A stretch of 64,000 nucleotides of DNA from Lachnospiraceae bacterium C1.1. Lineage in GTDB: Bacteria; Bacillota; Clostridia; Lachnospirales; Lachnospiraceae. Of the stretch, positions 46,892-55,673 are shown one piece after another. The notes below the pieces were generated by a model. That model did no database searches, had not been told where the DNA came from, and saw only the letters and a list, made by a program, of their open reading frames with translations. Position numbers and translations under genes: made by a program. The number at the start of each line of letters is the position of its first letter. The stretch's first letter is position 1. The DNA is taken from positions 1,437,501-1,501,500 of the forward strand of contig JAUISW010000001.1 of assembly GCA_030434875.1 (NCBI GenBank), read 5' to 3'.

Positions 46892-47974
46892 TTATGCGTT
46901 CTTCTTTTCGAAGTCGGCCATGAACTCTACAAGCTTTTCAACACCCTCTTTAGGCATTGCATTGTAGATAGAAGCTCTCATTCCACCGACTGTGCGGTGG
47001 CCCTTAAGGTTAACAAATCCTGCTTCTCCGGACTCTGCGATAAACTTCTTGTTAAGATCATCAGAGTCTGTTACGAAAGGAACATTCATAAGTGAACGAT
47101 ATTCAGGAACAACGGTTCCCTTGAACATCTTTGAAGAATCAAGGAAATCATAAAGGATCTTTGCCTTTTCTTCGTTCTTTTTCTTCATTACTTCAAGTCC
47201 GCCCATCTCTTTGAGCCACTTGAATACCAGACCACAAACATAGATATTGTAGCAGGGAGGTGTATTATAAAGTGAATCAGAATCAGCGTGTGTCTTGTAA
47301 CGAAGCATTGTAGGAACACTTTCGTCAAGATCATCTCTGATAAGATCTTCTCTGATAACAACGATAGTAACACCTGCAGGACCTACGTTCTTCTGTACTC
47401 CGCCGTAAACAAGGCCATACTTTGTAACATCCATAGGCTCACTTAAAAACATTGAGGATACATCAGATACAAGAAGCTTACCCTTTGTGTTGGGGAGTTC
47501 CTTATATTTCGTTCCATAGATCGTATTATTCTGGCAGATATATACGTAATCAGCATCTTCACTGATCGGAAGATCTGATACATCAGGAATGTATGTAAAA
47601 GTTTTATCCTCTGAGGATGCGATCTTGTTGGCTTTTCCGTATTTTGAAGCTTCCTGATATGCCTTCTTAGCCCACTGCCCTGTAACGATGTAGTCAGCAA
47701 CCTTATTCTTCATAAGGTTCATTGGGATCATGGCAAACTGTGTGCTTGCTCCGCCCTGAAGGAAAAGTACCTTATAATTGTCAGGCACTCCAACTAATTC
47801 TCTGAAGTCTTTCTCAGCAGTCTTAATAATCTCATCGTAAACCTTTGAACGGTGGCTCATCTCCATTACCGACTGGCCTGAACCATGGTAATCAAGCATA
47901 TCCTCAGCACATGTCTTAAGAACTTCAACAGGCATCATTGCAGGTCCTGCTGAAAAATTATAAACTCTTCCCAT
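46892..47974 (-). CDS. serC: Phosphoserine aminotransferase
   Basis: 360 residues. PLP enzyme for the second step of serine synthesis. RVYNFSAGPAMMPVEVL start, the PLP-lysine region YGLVYGGVQKNVGPAGVT, and C-terminal GHRTVGGMRASIYNAMP. AGAGGAG precedes the ATG. A separate phosphoserine phosphatase is not obvious nearby; the HAD proteins here are Cof-type and not SerB-like. Confidence 0.94.
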   Translation of the reverse strand: MGRVYNFSAGPAMMPVEVLKTCAEDMLDYHGSGQSVMEMSHRSKVYDEIIKTAEKDFRELVGVPDNYKVLFLQGGASTQFAMIPMNLMKNKVADYIVTGQWAKKAYQEASKYGKANKIASSEDKTFTYIPDVSDLPISEDADYVYICQNNTIYGTKYKELPNTKGKLLVSDVSSMFLSEPMDVTKYGLVYGGVQKNVGPAGVTIVVIREDLIRDDLDESVPTMLRYKTHADSDSLYNTPPCYNIYVCGLVFKWLKEMGGLEVMKKKNEEKAKILYDFLDSSKMFKGTVVPEYRSLMNVPFVTDSDDLNKKFIAESGEAGFVNLKGHRTVGGMRASIYNAMPKEGVEKLVEFMADFEKKNA

Positions 47975-48038
47975 CCTGATTTTCTCCTCTTTGAAAAAAT
48001 ATTTGTAGTTTTAGTAAATGATTTTATGTATCTACAAT

Positions 48039-48067
48039 ACTCTAACTCTTTAGCACGTTAAAGTCAA
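48039..48067 (-). promoter_or_regulatory. Candidate promoter for serC-serA
   Basis: TTGACT, a 17-base spacer and TAGAGT on the minus strand, 65 bases before serC, starting right after the ilvB stop. Confidence 0.45.
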
Positions 48068-48076
48068 GAAACAGCT

Positions 48077-49759
48077 TTATTTTTTTCTCTTTTTGATATC
48101 ATCCTCATCAAAAGCTTCTGAAATTGAAGCACCTGGTGACACCATAGGAAATACAGAATCGTCTTTATCTATTCTGCAGTCGACCAAAACCGGACCTTCC
48201 TCTGAAAGAGCCTTTTTAAGAACCTCTTCTACCTCTTCTTTTTTGGTTATCATATAAGCCTTACAGCCCATAGCTTCAGCAAGCTTGCAGTAATCAACCT
48301 TATCACTGAGCACTGTCTGCGAGTATCTTCCACCATAGAAAAGAGTCTGCCACTGTCTGACCATACCAAGAACTTCATTATCGATAATGATATCAACAAT
48401 GTGAAGATTATATCTGCTTGCTGTAGCAAGCTCATTCATATTCATTCTGAAGCAGCCGTCTCCGCCTATATTGATAACCTGTGCGTCAGGTCTTCCAACT
48501 TTAGCTCCAATACAGGCTCCGAGACCATAACCCATTGTTCCGAGACCGCCTGATGTCAGGAAATGCCTTGGCTCTCTGAATCTGTAGTACTGAGCTGTCC
48601 ACATCTGATGCTGACCAACGTCTGTCGTAATTATGGCATTTGAATCAGTTAATTTATCAAGAGTTTCTATTACATACTGGCAGGTAAGCTTCGATCTGTC
48701 ATATTTAAGCGGATACTTCTCTTTAAGCTCATCTATAAAGGCTCTCCACTCTGTATTCTTCTTTTCTTTAACAAGAGGTATAAGCTCTTTAAGAACATTT
48801 TTGAGATCCCCTACTACGCTTGCCGTAGTTCTGATATTTTTATTTACTTCCGCATCATCAATATCTATATGAAGAATTTTTGCCTTGGGTGCAAATTTCT
48901 TTGCATTTCCGATAACTCTGTCAGAAAAACGAGCTCCCATTGCTATAAGAAGATCACAATTGCTCACACCCATGTTGGAAACCTTTGTTCCATGCATTCC
49001 GACCATACCTGTATAAAGCGGATTTGTTGCATCGAAAACACCTTTACCCATTAAGGTATCGCAAAGCGGTGCATCTATTTTTTCTGCAAATTCCTTTACC
49101 TCTGCTTCCGCTCCTGAAATTCCTGCTCCGCCTCCAAGGTATATAAAAGGCTTCTTTGATTTATTTATAAGCTCTGCAGCCCTTTCGAGATCCTCTTTGG
49201 TAAAGCTTTCCACACGGATATTCTCCTTGGGTTTTACAGGCTTGAATTCACATTTGTTGGCAGTTACATCCTTTGTAATATCAACAAGTACGGGACCGGG
49301 TCTGCCTGATCTTGCGATCTCAAAAGCACGTCTGAGTTTGGATGCAAGCTGATTTACATCCTTTACTATGTAACCATGCTTTGTTATAGGCATTGTGATT
49401 CCGGCTATATCCACCTCCTGGAAAGTATCCTTTCCAAGAAGCGGAAGTCCTACATTCGCAGTTATTGCAACCATAGGGACGGAATCCATCATAGCCGTTG
49501 CTATTCCTGTTACAAGGTTTGTTGCTCCGGGACCGGAAGTCGCCATACATACACCGGTTTTTCCGGTAGCCCTTGCATAGCCGTCTGCCGCATGTGAAGC
49601 CCCCTGCTCATGTGAAGTGAGCACGTGTCTGATGGAATCCGAATTCTTATAAAGAGCATCGTAAATATTGAGGATCGCACCTCCGGGATATCCGAAAACT
49701 GTGTCAACTCCCTGTTCTTTTAATACTTCTATTACGATTTCAGCACCTGTTAATACCAT
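48077..49759 (-). CDS. ilvB: Acetolactate synthase large subunit
   Basis: 560 residues. ThDP-dependent first common step of valine/leucine/isoleucine synthesis. VFGYPGGAILNIYDAL, the catalytic Glu in LTSHEQGASHAADG, and the ThDP-binding motif GGDGCFRMNMNELATA. Third gene of leuB-ilvD-ilvB. No small regulatory subunit (ilvN/ilvH) is adjacent. AGGAGG lies 10 bases before the ATG. It is distinct from catabolic AlsS by its operon context. Confidence 0.92.
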   Translation of the reverse strand: MVLTGAEIVIEVLKEQGVDTVFGYPGGAILNIYDALYKNSDSIRHVLTSHEQGASHAADGYARATGKTGVCMATSGPGATNLVTGIATAMMDSVPMVAITANVGLPLLGKDTFQEVDIAGITMPITKHGYIVKDVNQLASKLRRAFEIARSGRPGPVLVDITKDVTANKCEFKPVKPKENIRVESFTKEDLERAAELINKSKKPFIYLGGGAGISGAEAEVKEFAEKIDAPLCDTLMGKGVFDATNPLYTGMVGMHGTKVSNMGVSNCDLLIAMGARFSDRVIGNAKKFAPKAKILHIDIDDAEVNKNIRTTASVVGDLKNVLKELIPLVKEKKNTEWRAFIDELKEKYPLKYDRSKLTCQYVIETLDKLTDSNAIITTDVGQHQMWTAQYYRFREPRHFLTSGGLGTMGYGLGACIGAKVGRPDAQVINIGGDGCFRMNMNELATASRYNLHIVDIIIDNEVLGMVRQWQTLFYGGRYSQTVLSDKVDYCKLAEAMGCKAYMITKKEEVEEVLKKALSEEGPVLVDCRIDKDDSVFPMVSPGASISEAFDEDDIKKRKK

Positions 49760-49784
49760 GCCGGAAAATCCTCCTAAAACTGAT

Positions 49785-51449
49785 TTATTTTAATTCTAAT
49801 ACTGCACCGCGGTTTCCGCTCGTTACAAGCTTCTCATAGCGTGCAAGATATCCTGTCTTTACCTTAGGCTCTCTGGGCTTCCAGTTCTTTCTTCTTTCAG
49901 CGAGAACTTCATCAGATACAAGTACATTAAGCGCATTATTCGGAATATCTACCTTAATGATATCGCCCTCTTTAATAAGTGCGATAGGTCCGCCAACTGC
50001 TGCTTCCGGTGATACATGACCGATAGACGCACCTCTTGAAGCTCCTGAGAATCTTCCGTCTGTGATAAGTGCTACAGACTCTCCGAGACCCATTCCAGCA
50101 ATAGCAGATGTAGGATTGAGCATTTCTCTCATTCCGGGACCGCCCTTAGGTCCCTCATATCTTATTACAACAACATCTCCCGGATTGATCTTTCCGCCAA
50201 GAATAGCTGAAATTGCATCTTCCTCAGAATCAAATACTCTTGCAGGTCCTTCATGCACCATCATCTCAGGTGCTACAGCTGAACGCTTAACAATTCCCGT
50301 ATCCGGTGCGATATTTCCCTTAAGTACTGCGATACCGCCCTCTGCCATATAAGGATTATCAATCGGTCTGATCGTCTCAGGATCCATATTTACAGCATTT
50401 TTAATGTTCTCTCCTACTGTCTTTCCTGTAACTGTCATACAGTCAAGATTTAAGAGATTCTTTTTATTGAGCTCATTCATTACCGCATAAACGCCGCCGG
50501 CCTCATTGAGGTCTTCCATATATGTACGGCCTGCAGGTGCCAGATGGCAGAGATTAGGAGTTCTGCTGCTGACTTCGTTTGCAATTTCCATATTGAGGTC
50601 AACTCCTGCCTCATGAGCAATAGCAGGCAGATGAAGCATGGTATTTGTTGAGCATCCAAGTGCCATATCTACAGTAAGTGCATTCATGAATGCCTCTTTT
50701 GTCATTATGTCACGTGGACGGATATTTCTCTTATACATCTCCATTACAGCATAGCCGGCCTTCTTGGCAAGTCTTATTCTTTCTGAATAAACTGCAGGGA
50801 TCGTACCGTTTCCGCCAAGTCCCATACCAATTGCCTCTGTAAGGCAGTTCATTGAATTTGCAGTGTACATTCCGGAGCAGGATCCGCAGCTCGGACATGT
50901 ATGCTCGACGAAATAATCAAGCTCATCCTCATCTATCTTTCCTGCAGCCTTTGCACCAACTGCCTCAAACATTGACGAAAGAGATGTTTTCTTACCATGT
51001 ACACGACCTGCGAGCATTGGACCGCCTGATACAAATACTGTAGGAACGTTTACTCTTGCAGCAGCCATTAAAAGACCGGGAACATTCTTGTCACAGTTAG
51101 GGATCATTACAAGAGCATCAAACTGATGAGCAAGTGCCATGCACTCTGTAGAATCAGCTATAAGGTCTCTGGTAACAAGGGAATATTTCATTCCGATGTG
51201 TCCCATTGCGATACCGTCACATACAGCAATTGCAGGGAATACAACAGGCATTCCGCCTGCCTCGGCAACACCAAGCTTTACAGCTTCAACGATCTTATCG
51301 ATGTTCATGTGACCCGGTACGATTTCATTATATGAACTGACAATACCGATCATCGGCTTCGCCATTTCTTCCTTTGTAAATCCAAGTGCATTAAAAAGAC
51401 TTCTTGCGGGTGCAGCCTTATCACCCTTTTTTACGTTGTCACTAAGCAT
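49785..51449 (-). CDS. ilvD: Dihydroxy-acid dehydratase
   Basis: 554 residues. Fe-S enzyme that dehydrates dihydroxy-acids in branched-chain amino acid synthesis. Cluster cysteines in [10 protein letters not shown] and [16 protein letters not shown], metal-binding [17 protein letters not shown], and C-terminal [27 protein letters not shown] precedes the ATG. Sits 25 bases before ilvB and 42 after leuB. Confidence 0.95.
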   Translation of the reverse strand: MLSDNVKKGDKAAPARSLFNALGFTKEEMAKPMIGIVSSYNEIVPGHMNIDKIVEAVKLGVAEAGGMPVVFPAIAVCDGIAMGHIGMKYSLVTRDLIADSTECMALAHQFDALVMIPNCDKNVPGLLMAAARVNVPTVFVSGGPMLAGRVHGKKTSLSSMFEAVGAKAAGKIDEDELDYFVEHTCPSCGSCSGMYTANSMNCLTEAIGMGLGGNGTIPAVYSERIRLAKKAGYAVMEMYKRNIRPRDIMTKEAFMNALTVDMALGCSTNTMLHLPAIAHEAGVDLNMEIANEVSSRTPNLCHLAPAGRTYMEDLNEAGGVYAVMNELNKKNLLNLDCMTVTGKTVGENIKNAVNMDPETIRPIDNPYMAEGGIAVLKGNIAPDTGIVKRSAVAPEMMVHEGPARVFDSEEDAISAILGGKINPGDVVVIRYEGPKGGPGMREMLNPTSAIAGMGLGESVALITDGRFSGASRGASIGHVSPEAAVGGPIALIKEGDIIKVDIPNNALNVLVSDEVLAERRKNWKPREPKVKTGYLARYEKLVTSGNRGAVLELK

Positions 51450-51491
51450 AATCTTTAGATCCTCCTCTTTCTTAATTATCTAAAATTATTA

Positions 51492-52574
51492 TCAGACACG
51501 TGCTGCTATCTCACTGCCCATTTCGTCGGTATTTACCTTGCGGCAGCCCGGAGCCATTATATCTCCTGTTCTGATACCTTCCTTCAATACTGTTTTTACA
51601 GCTTCTTCTATAGCGTCTGCTTCTTTATCAAGATCAAATGAATATTTAAGCATCATTGCCGCCGAGAGTATTGTAGCTATAGGATTTGCAATGTTCTTTC
51701 CGGCTATATCCGGTGCAGATCCGCCTGACGGCTCATAAAGACCGAATTTTGTCTCATTAAGAGATGCACTCGGGAGCATTCCGATAGAACCTGTTATCTG
51801 GGCTGCTTCATCGGATAATATATCTCCAAACATATTCTCTGTGAGAACTACATCAAACTGTGCAGGATTCTTAACGAGCTGCATTGCCGCATTATCCACC
51901 AGCATATGTTCAACTGTCACATCCGGATAGCTTTCAGCTACTTCGTTTACGATCTTTCTCCAGAGTCTGGATGAATCAAGCACATTTGCTTTATCGACAG
52001 AAATGACTTTCTTTCTTCTCTTCTCTGCGACCTCGAATGCCTTTATGGCGATCCTTCTTATCTCTTTTTCGTTATAGGATAATGTATCTACGGCAGTCAT
52101 TACTCCGTCAACTTCTTTTGTATATCTGTCCCCAAAATAAAGTCCGCCTGTAAGCTCCCTCATTATGAGCATATCAAATCCCGCATCAGCAACTTCCTCC
52201 CGAAGAGGGCATGCATCTTTAAGCTCATTGTAAAGATATGAAGGTCTTAAATTTGCAAATAATCCAAGTGACTTTCTTATCTTTAAAAGACCTGCCTCCG
52301 GTCTTTTTTCCGGCGGAAGCTTATACCAGGGAGATGTTGAGGTGTTTCCGCCTATAGAACCCATAAGTACGGCATCGCTTGCCTTTGCAGCTTCTATTGC
52401 CTCATCTGTAAGGGGCACCCCATGTTTATCTATGGAACATCCGCCCATATCTATTTCAGTATAAATAAACTCATGTCCATATTTTTTTCCGACCGCATCT
52501 AAAACCTTGCATGCTTCTCTTACGATTTCCGGTCCTATTCCATCTCCGGGAATACATCCGATTTTAAAGTTCAT
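51492..52574 (-). CDS. leuB: 3-isopropylmalate dehydrogenase
   Basis: 360 residues. NAD-dependent oxidative decarboxylation in leucine synthesis. CIPGDGIGPEIVREA start, RELTGGLYFGDRY, DKANVLDSSRLWR, and YEPSGGSAPDIAGKNIANP. First gene of the ilv/leu cluster here; leuA, leuC, leuD and ilvC are not in the window. AGGAGG lies 8 bases upstream. No T-box leader is visible in the ~70-base gap before it. Confidence 0.94.
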   Translation of the reverse strand: MNFKIGCIPGDGIGPEIVREACKVLDAVGKKYGHEFIYTEIDMGGCSIDKHGVPLTDEAIEAAKASDAVLMGSIGGNTSTSPWYKLPPEKRPEAGLLKIRKSLGLFANLRPSYLYNELKDACPLREEVADAGFDMLIMRELTGGLYFGDRYTKEVDGVMTAVDTLSYNEKEIRRIAIKAFEVAEKRRKKVISVDKANVLDSSRLWRKIVNEVAESYPDVTVEHMLVDNAAMQLVKNPAQFDVVLTENMFGDILSDEAAQITGSIGMLPSASLNETKFGLYEPSGGSAPDIAGKNIANPIATILSAAMMLKYSFDLDKEADAIEEAVKTVLKEGIRTGDIMAPGCRKVNTDEMGSEIAARV

Positions 52575-52643
52575 TATATCTTCCTCCTGCTATTTTAGTC
52601 ACTTTAGCACTGTAAACCCCTAAATCCATCAAATATAAGTAAA

Positions 52644-52671
52644 GACGCGCTTATCTTATCGAAAAGCGCGT
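52644..52671 (-). terminator. Terminator after yajC
   Basis: GACGCGCTT and AAGCGCGTC flank a 10-base loop; the minus-strand exit is TTTACTT. It separates yajC from leuB. Confidence 0.8.
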
Positions 52672-52695
52672 CCCCATAAACATACACATAAATGA

Positions 52696-53025
52696 TCAGT
52701 CCTTATCCTTGGCAGACGCTTCATCAGCTTTTTCAACCTGCGCAATGGCAGCTTTCTGCATAGGGATTCTGCAGTTTTTATTATTTCCGAACTCAACGAT
52801 CACAGTATCATCAGAGATGTCGATGATAACACCATAAAAACCGCTGTTTGTAAGCACACTGTCGCCTACTGCAAGTGACTCATAAAGAGCCTGCATACGC
52901 TGTCTTTCTTTCTTCTGCGGACGAACCATTGCAAAGTAAAAGAAAGCTGCTATGATAACAACATAAGCAACGACCATTACTATACTGCTCTGACCAGCAG
53001 CTGCATTTGTTAAGAGTAAATCCAT
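52696..53025 (-). CDS. yajC: Preprotein translocase subunit YajC
   Basis: 109 residues. A single membrane helix (about 15-36; MVVAYVVIIAAFFYFAMVRP) followed by QKKERQRMQALYESLAVGDSV and the YajC soluble domain with VLTNSGFYGVIIDI. An accessory factor of SecDF-YajC. It follows tgt, a very common order in bacteria. AAGGAG lies before the ATG. Confidence 0.93.
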   Translation of the reverse strand: MDLLLTNAAAGQSSIVMVVAYVVIIAAFFYFAMVRPQKKERQRMQALYESLAVGDSVLTNSGFYGVIIDISDDTVIVEFGNNKNCRIPMQKAAIAQVEKADEASAKDKD

Positions 53026-53125
53026 TATCGTTTCTCCTTAATATAAATATTTCTATCTTAGGAACATTTTCCCCGAAAACGACCCTGTCTTATATAATAC
53101 ACAAATTCATCTGACTAAACAAGCC

Positions 53126-54274
53126 TTATTTTTTATTCTCTTCACTGCGGATATTTTCAAGAAATTCCTTTCTGAAGCCTTCGTAATGATGAGAATCTAT
53201 CGCATCTCTGATTTCTTCCATCAGATGATTGTAAAAATAGAGATTATGAAGTACACAAAGTCTCATGCCGAGCATTTCCTTTGCCTTCATCAAATGACGT
53301 ATATACGCCCTGCTGTAGCGTCTGCATGCAGGACAATTACAGCCTTCCTCTATAGGTCTCTCATCAAATTCATACTTTGCATTGAAGAGATTGAGTTTTC
53401 CGTAATGTGTATAAACATGACCGTGTCGACCGTTTCTTGACGGATATACACAATCAAAGAAATCAATTCCCCGGTAAACACCCTCCACAATATTTTCAGG
53501 TGTTCCGACTCCCATGAGGTAGATTGGCTTATCCTGAGGCAGATGCGGAACTGTTACATCGAGAACATGATACATTTCTTCATGTGTCTCTCCTACCGCC
53601 AGTCCTCCGATCGCATAACCATCAAGATCCATATCTTTAATAGTTTCCGCATGTTCTATACGGATATCATCAAATATAGCTCCCTGATTGATGCCAAAGA
53701 GCATCTGGTCTTTATTGATCGTATCATCAAGTGAATTAAGTCTCTGCATTTCATCTTTGCATCGCTTAAGCCAGCGTGTGGTTCTTTCAACCGAAGGTGC
53801 AACATACTCTCTCGAAGATTTTGCATCAGGACATTCATCAAAAGCCATTGCTATTGTCGAAGCAAGATTTGACTGTATCCTCATACTTTCTTCAGGACCC
53901 ATGAATATTTTTCTTCCGTCTATATGTGAGCGGAATGTAACGCCTTCCTCTTTGATCTTTCGAAGACCAGCCAGTGAAAATACCTGAAATCCGCCAGAAT
54001 CAGTAAGTATAGGCTTATTCCAGGACATAAATTTATGAAGTCCGCCAAGCTTTTTTATCGTTTCATCGCCTGTGCGGACATGTAAATGATATGTATTGGA
54101 GAGCTCTATCTGAGTTCCTATTCCTTCAAGATCCTCTGTTGAAACAGCCCCTTTTATTGCAGCAACTGTTCCGACATTCATAAATACAGGTGTCTCTGCC
54201 ACACCATGAACGGTCGTGAGCCTTCCTCGACGCGCACGACCGTCCGTAGTGATCAATTCATATTTGTGATTCAT
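53126..54274 (-). CDS. tgt: Queuine tRNA-ribosyltransferase
   Basis: 382 residues. Exchanges guanine 34 in GUN-anticodon tRNAs for the queuosine precursor. NTYHLHVRTG, LTDSGGFQVFSLAGLRKI (active-site Asp), GINQGAIFDDIR, YLMGVGTPENIVEGV, and the zinc ligands CNCPAC...HLMKAKE. Its ATG directly follows the stop of the VanY-like gene. Confidence 0.96.
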   Translation of the reverse strand: MNHKYELITTDGRARRGRLTTVHGVAETPVFMNVGTVAAIKGAVSTEDLEGIGTQIELSNTYHLHVRTGDETIKKLGGLHKFMSWNKPILTDSGGFQVFSLAGLRKIKEEGVTFRSHIDGRKIFMGPEESMRIQSNLASTIAMAFDECPDAKSSREYVAPSVERTTRWLKRCKDEMQRLNSLDDTINKDQMLFGINQGAIFDDIRIEHAETIKDMDLDGYAIGGLAVGETHEEMYHVLDVTVPHLPQDKPIYLMGVGTPENIVEGVYRGIDFFDCVYPSRNGRHGHVYTHYGKLNLFNAKYEFDERPIEEGCNCPACRRYSRAYIRHLMKAKEMLGMRLCVLHNLYFYNHLMEEIRDAIDSHHYEGFRKEFLENIRSEENKK

Positions 54275-55261
54275 TTAATCTACTAATCCTATTTCCTTAT
54301 CATATTCTTCGAGAGTGATTCCGCGAGCCATGATCTCTTTAGCTGCCTTAACTCCCACAAAGCGGTAATGCCACGGCTCATAGATTATGCCGGTTATTTC
54401 TTCCTTACCCTTAGGATAACGAAGGATAAATCCGTAATCAGCCGCATTCTCCTTAAGCCACCTTCCGCCTTCAGTATCCTCAAATCCTTCATCGAGCTGC
54501 TGATAGTCTTCCATTATGAAGTCAAATGCAAGACCTACCTGATGTTCACTTGTTCCCGGTATTGCAACTGTCTGAGAAGCAAGATCATATGACTCTGCCT
54601 CATCGTAGCCCTGTTTGAGGTAAAAACGCATTTTCTTTTCAAAAAGCTTTTCCTGCTTATCCATATCTCTGTACGGAGAACATATATAAAGCTGAACTCC
54701 ATCATCGGCTGCAGCCTGGATCAGATCTTTTACATAAGAAACAATTCTCACATCAGACCTTACTGCGCCCTTAATAGTTGCAACTTCAAATGCATAATCT
54801 TCCGGGATCAGATACTTCTTATTTATAAGGATCAATGACCAGTCATCTTCATAAGTTGCATCCTGCACATTTCCGTTCTCATCAACAATTACTGTGTCTT
54901 TATCCGCGGAAACATTTTCTGCTTCGTCATAGGTTTTATCTCCTATGCTTATATCATCGAAGTCTGCAAGATCATTAGCTGATACAGACATGCTGTCTTC
55001 TTCGCTTATTACTGCCGCATTTGCTGACTGGATGCTCTCTATTTCTTCATCCTGATCATTCATTCTGTCTATGGAAACCATTCCTCCATCAGTTTCCAGA
55101 TAAACTGTACCTGCGGCAACTGTATCCTGTTTTATAGTTCCTGAATCTATCGAACAGAAACTTGCACTACAGATAAACATAGCGCTTGCGCAAACAGAAC
55201 ACACCAATTTCCTCGTGTGAGCGCCGGCAAATTTCTTAATTTGCCAAATACTTTCCCTCAT
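54275..55261 (-). CDS. VanY-family D-alanyl-D-alanine carboxypeptidase
   Basis: 328 residues. A signal or membrane anchor at about 13-37 (KLVCSVCASAMFICSASFC), a ~100-residue acidic linker, then a VanY zinc peptidase domain (about 135-325) with ICSPYRDMDKQEKLF, the SEHQVGLAFDF metal motif (His, Asp) and EPWHYRFVG (catalytic and metal His). It trims the terminal D-Ala of peptidoglycan stems outside the cell. First gene of VanY-tgt-yajC. There are no vancomycin-resistance neighbours, so it is a wall-remodelling enzyme, not a resistance gene. Confidence 0.87.
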   Translation of the reverse strand: MRESIWQIKKFAGAHTRKLVCSVCASAMFICSASFCSIDSGTIKQDTVAAGTVYLETDGGMVSIDRMNDQDEEIESIQSANAAVISEEDSMSVSANDLADFDDISIGDKTYDEAENVSADKDTVIVDENGNVQDATYEDDWSLILINKKYLIPEDYAFEVATIKGAVRSDVRIVSYVKDLIQAAADDGVQLYICSPYRDMDKQEKLFEKKMRFYLKQGYDEAESYDLASQTVAIPGTSEHQVGLAFDFIMEDYQQLDEGFEDTEGGRWLKENAADYGFILRYPKGKEEITGIIYEPWHYRFVGVKAAKEIMARGITLEEYDKEIGLVD

Positions 55262-55498
55262 CCTACTACCCCTTGCTATAACAATCAGCTGAATATTTTC
55301 CCCTATACAGCCATATAATTATTGCAATCAAACTAATAAATTACAATTCAATTTATCAATTGACATACAATATATCGTACTTTTTTTAATACTATCTACT
55401 AATTTATCACAATAACATTTATAATTCAATCTTTTATAAAAATTTACGGAACTCCCTATTAATTATATCTGCCATTATGTCGAAATAAATATATAGTA

Positions 55499-55626
55499 TG
55501 TGTTTTGGTCACTTTATTGCAGGAATCCGCATTTACTGCGGGTTCCGTATGATAACGTAAAACAAGTGGCAAACAAGCCCGTGGCGCAGCCACATATAAA
55601 TGGCTTGTTTGCGGGATTTTTGAGGC
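55499..55626 (+). repeat. Structured element family, copy 1 (plus orientation)
   Basis: Begins TGTGTTTTGGTCACTTTATT and ends TTTGAGGC. Hairpin 1 is GAATCCGCA/TGCGGGTTC. Hairpin 2 is CAAACAAGCC/GGCTTGTTTG enclosing GTGGC-GCA-GCCAC. A further stem ATTTTTGA/TCAAAAAT (55617-55640) follows. It ends 47 bases before the hybrid kinase start, so it could lie in that gene's leader. The other copy is at 35841 on the minus strand. The 55262-55498 stretch before it is AT-rich and featureless. Confidence 0.7.
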
Positions 55627-55673
55627 TTTGCATCAAAAATCTATGACATAGATAAATGGTCGGAGGATTCTCA

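Noticed and set aside
52575..52643. T-box or other amino-acid leader before leuB
   Set aside because: The gap is too short, and no T-box core sequence or antiterminator is visible.
54275..55261. Vancomycin-resistance vanY
   Set aside because: The peptidase domain is a general wall carboxypeptidase type; no vanA/H/X/R/S neighbours, and it is linked to tgt-yajC.
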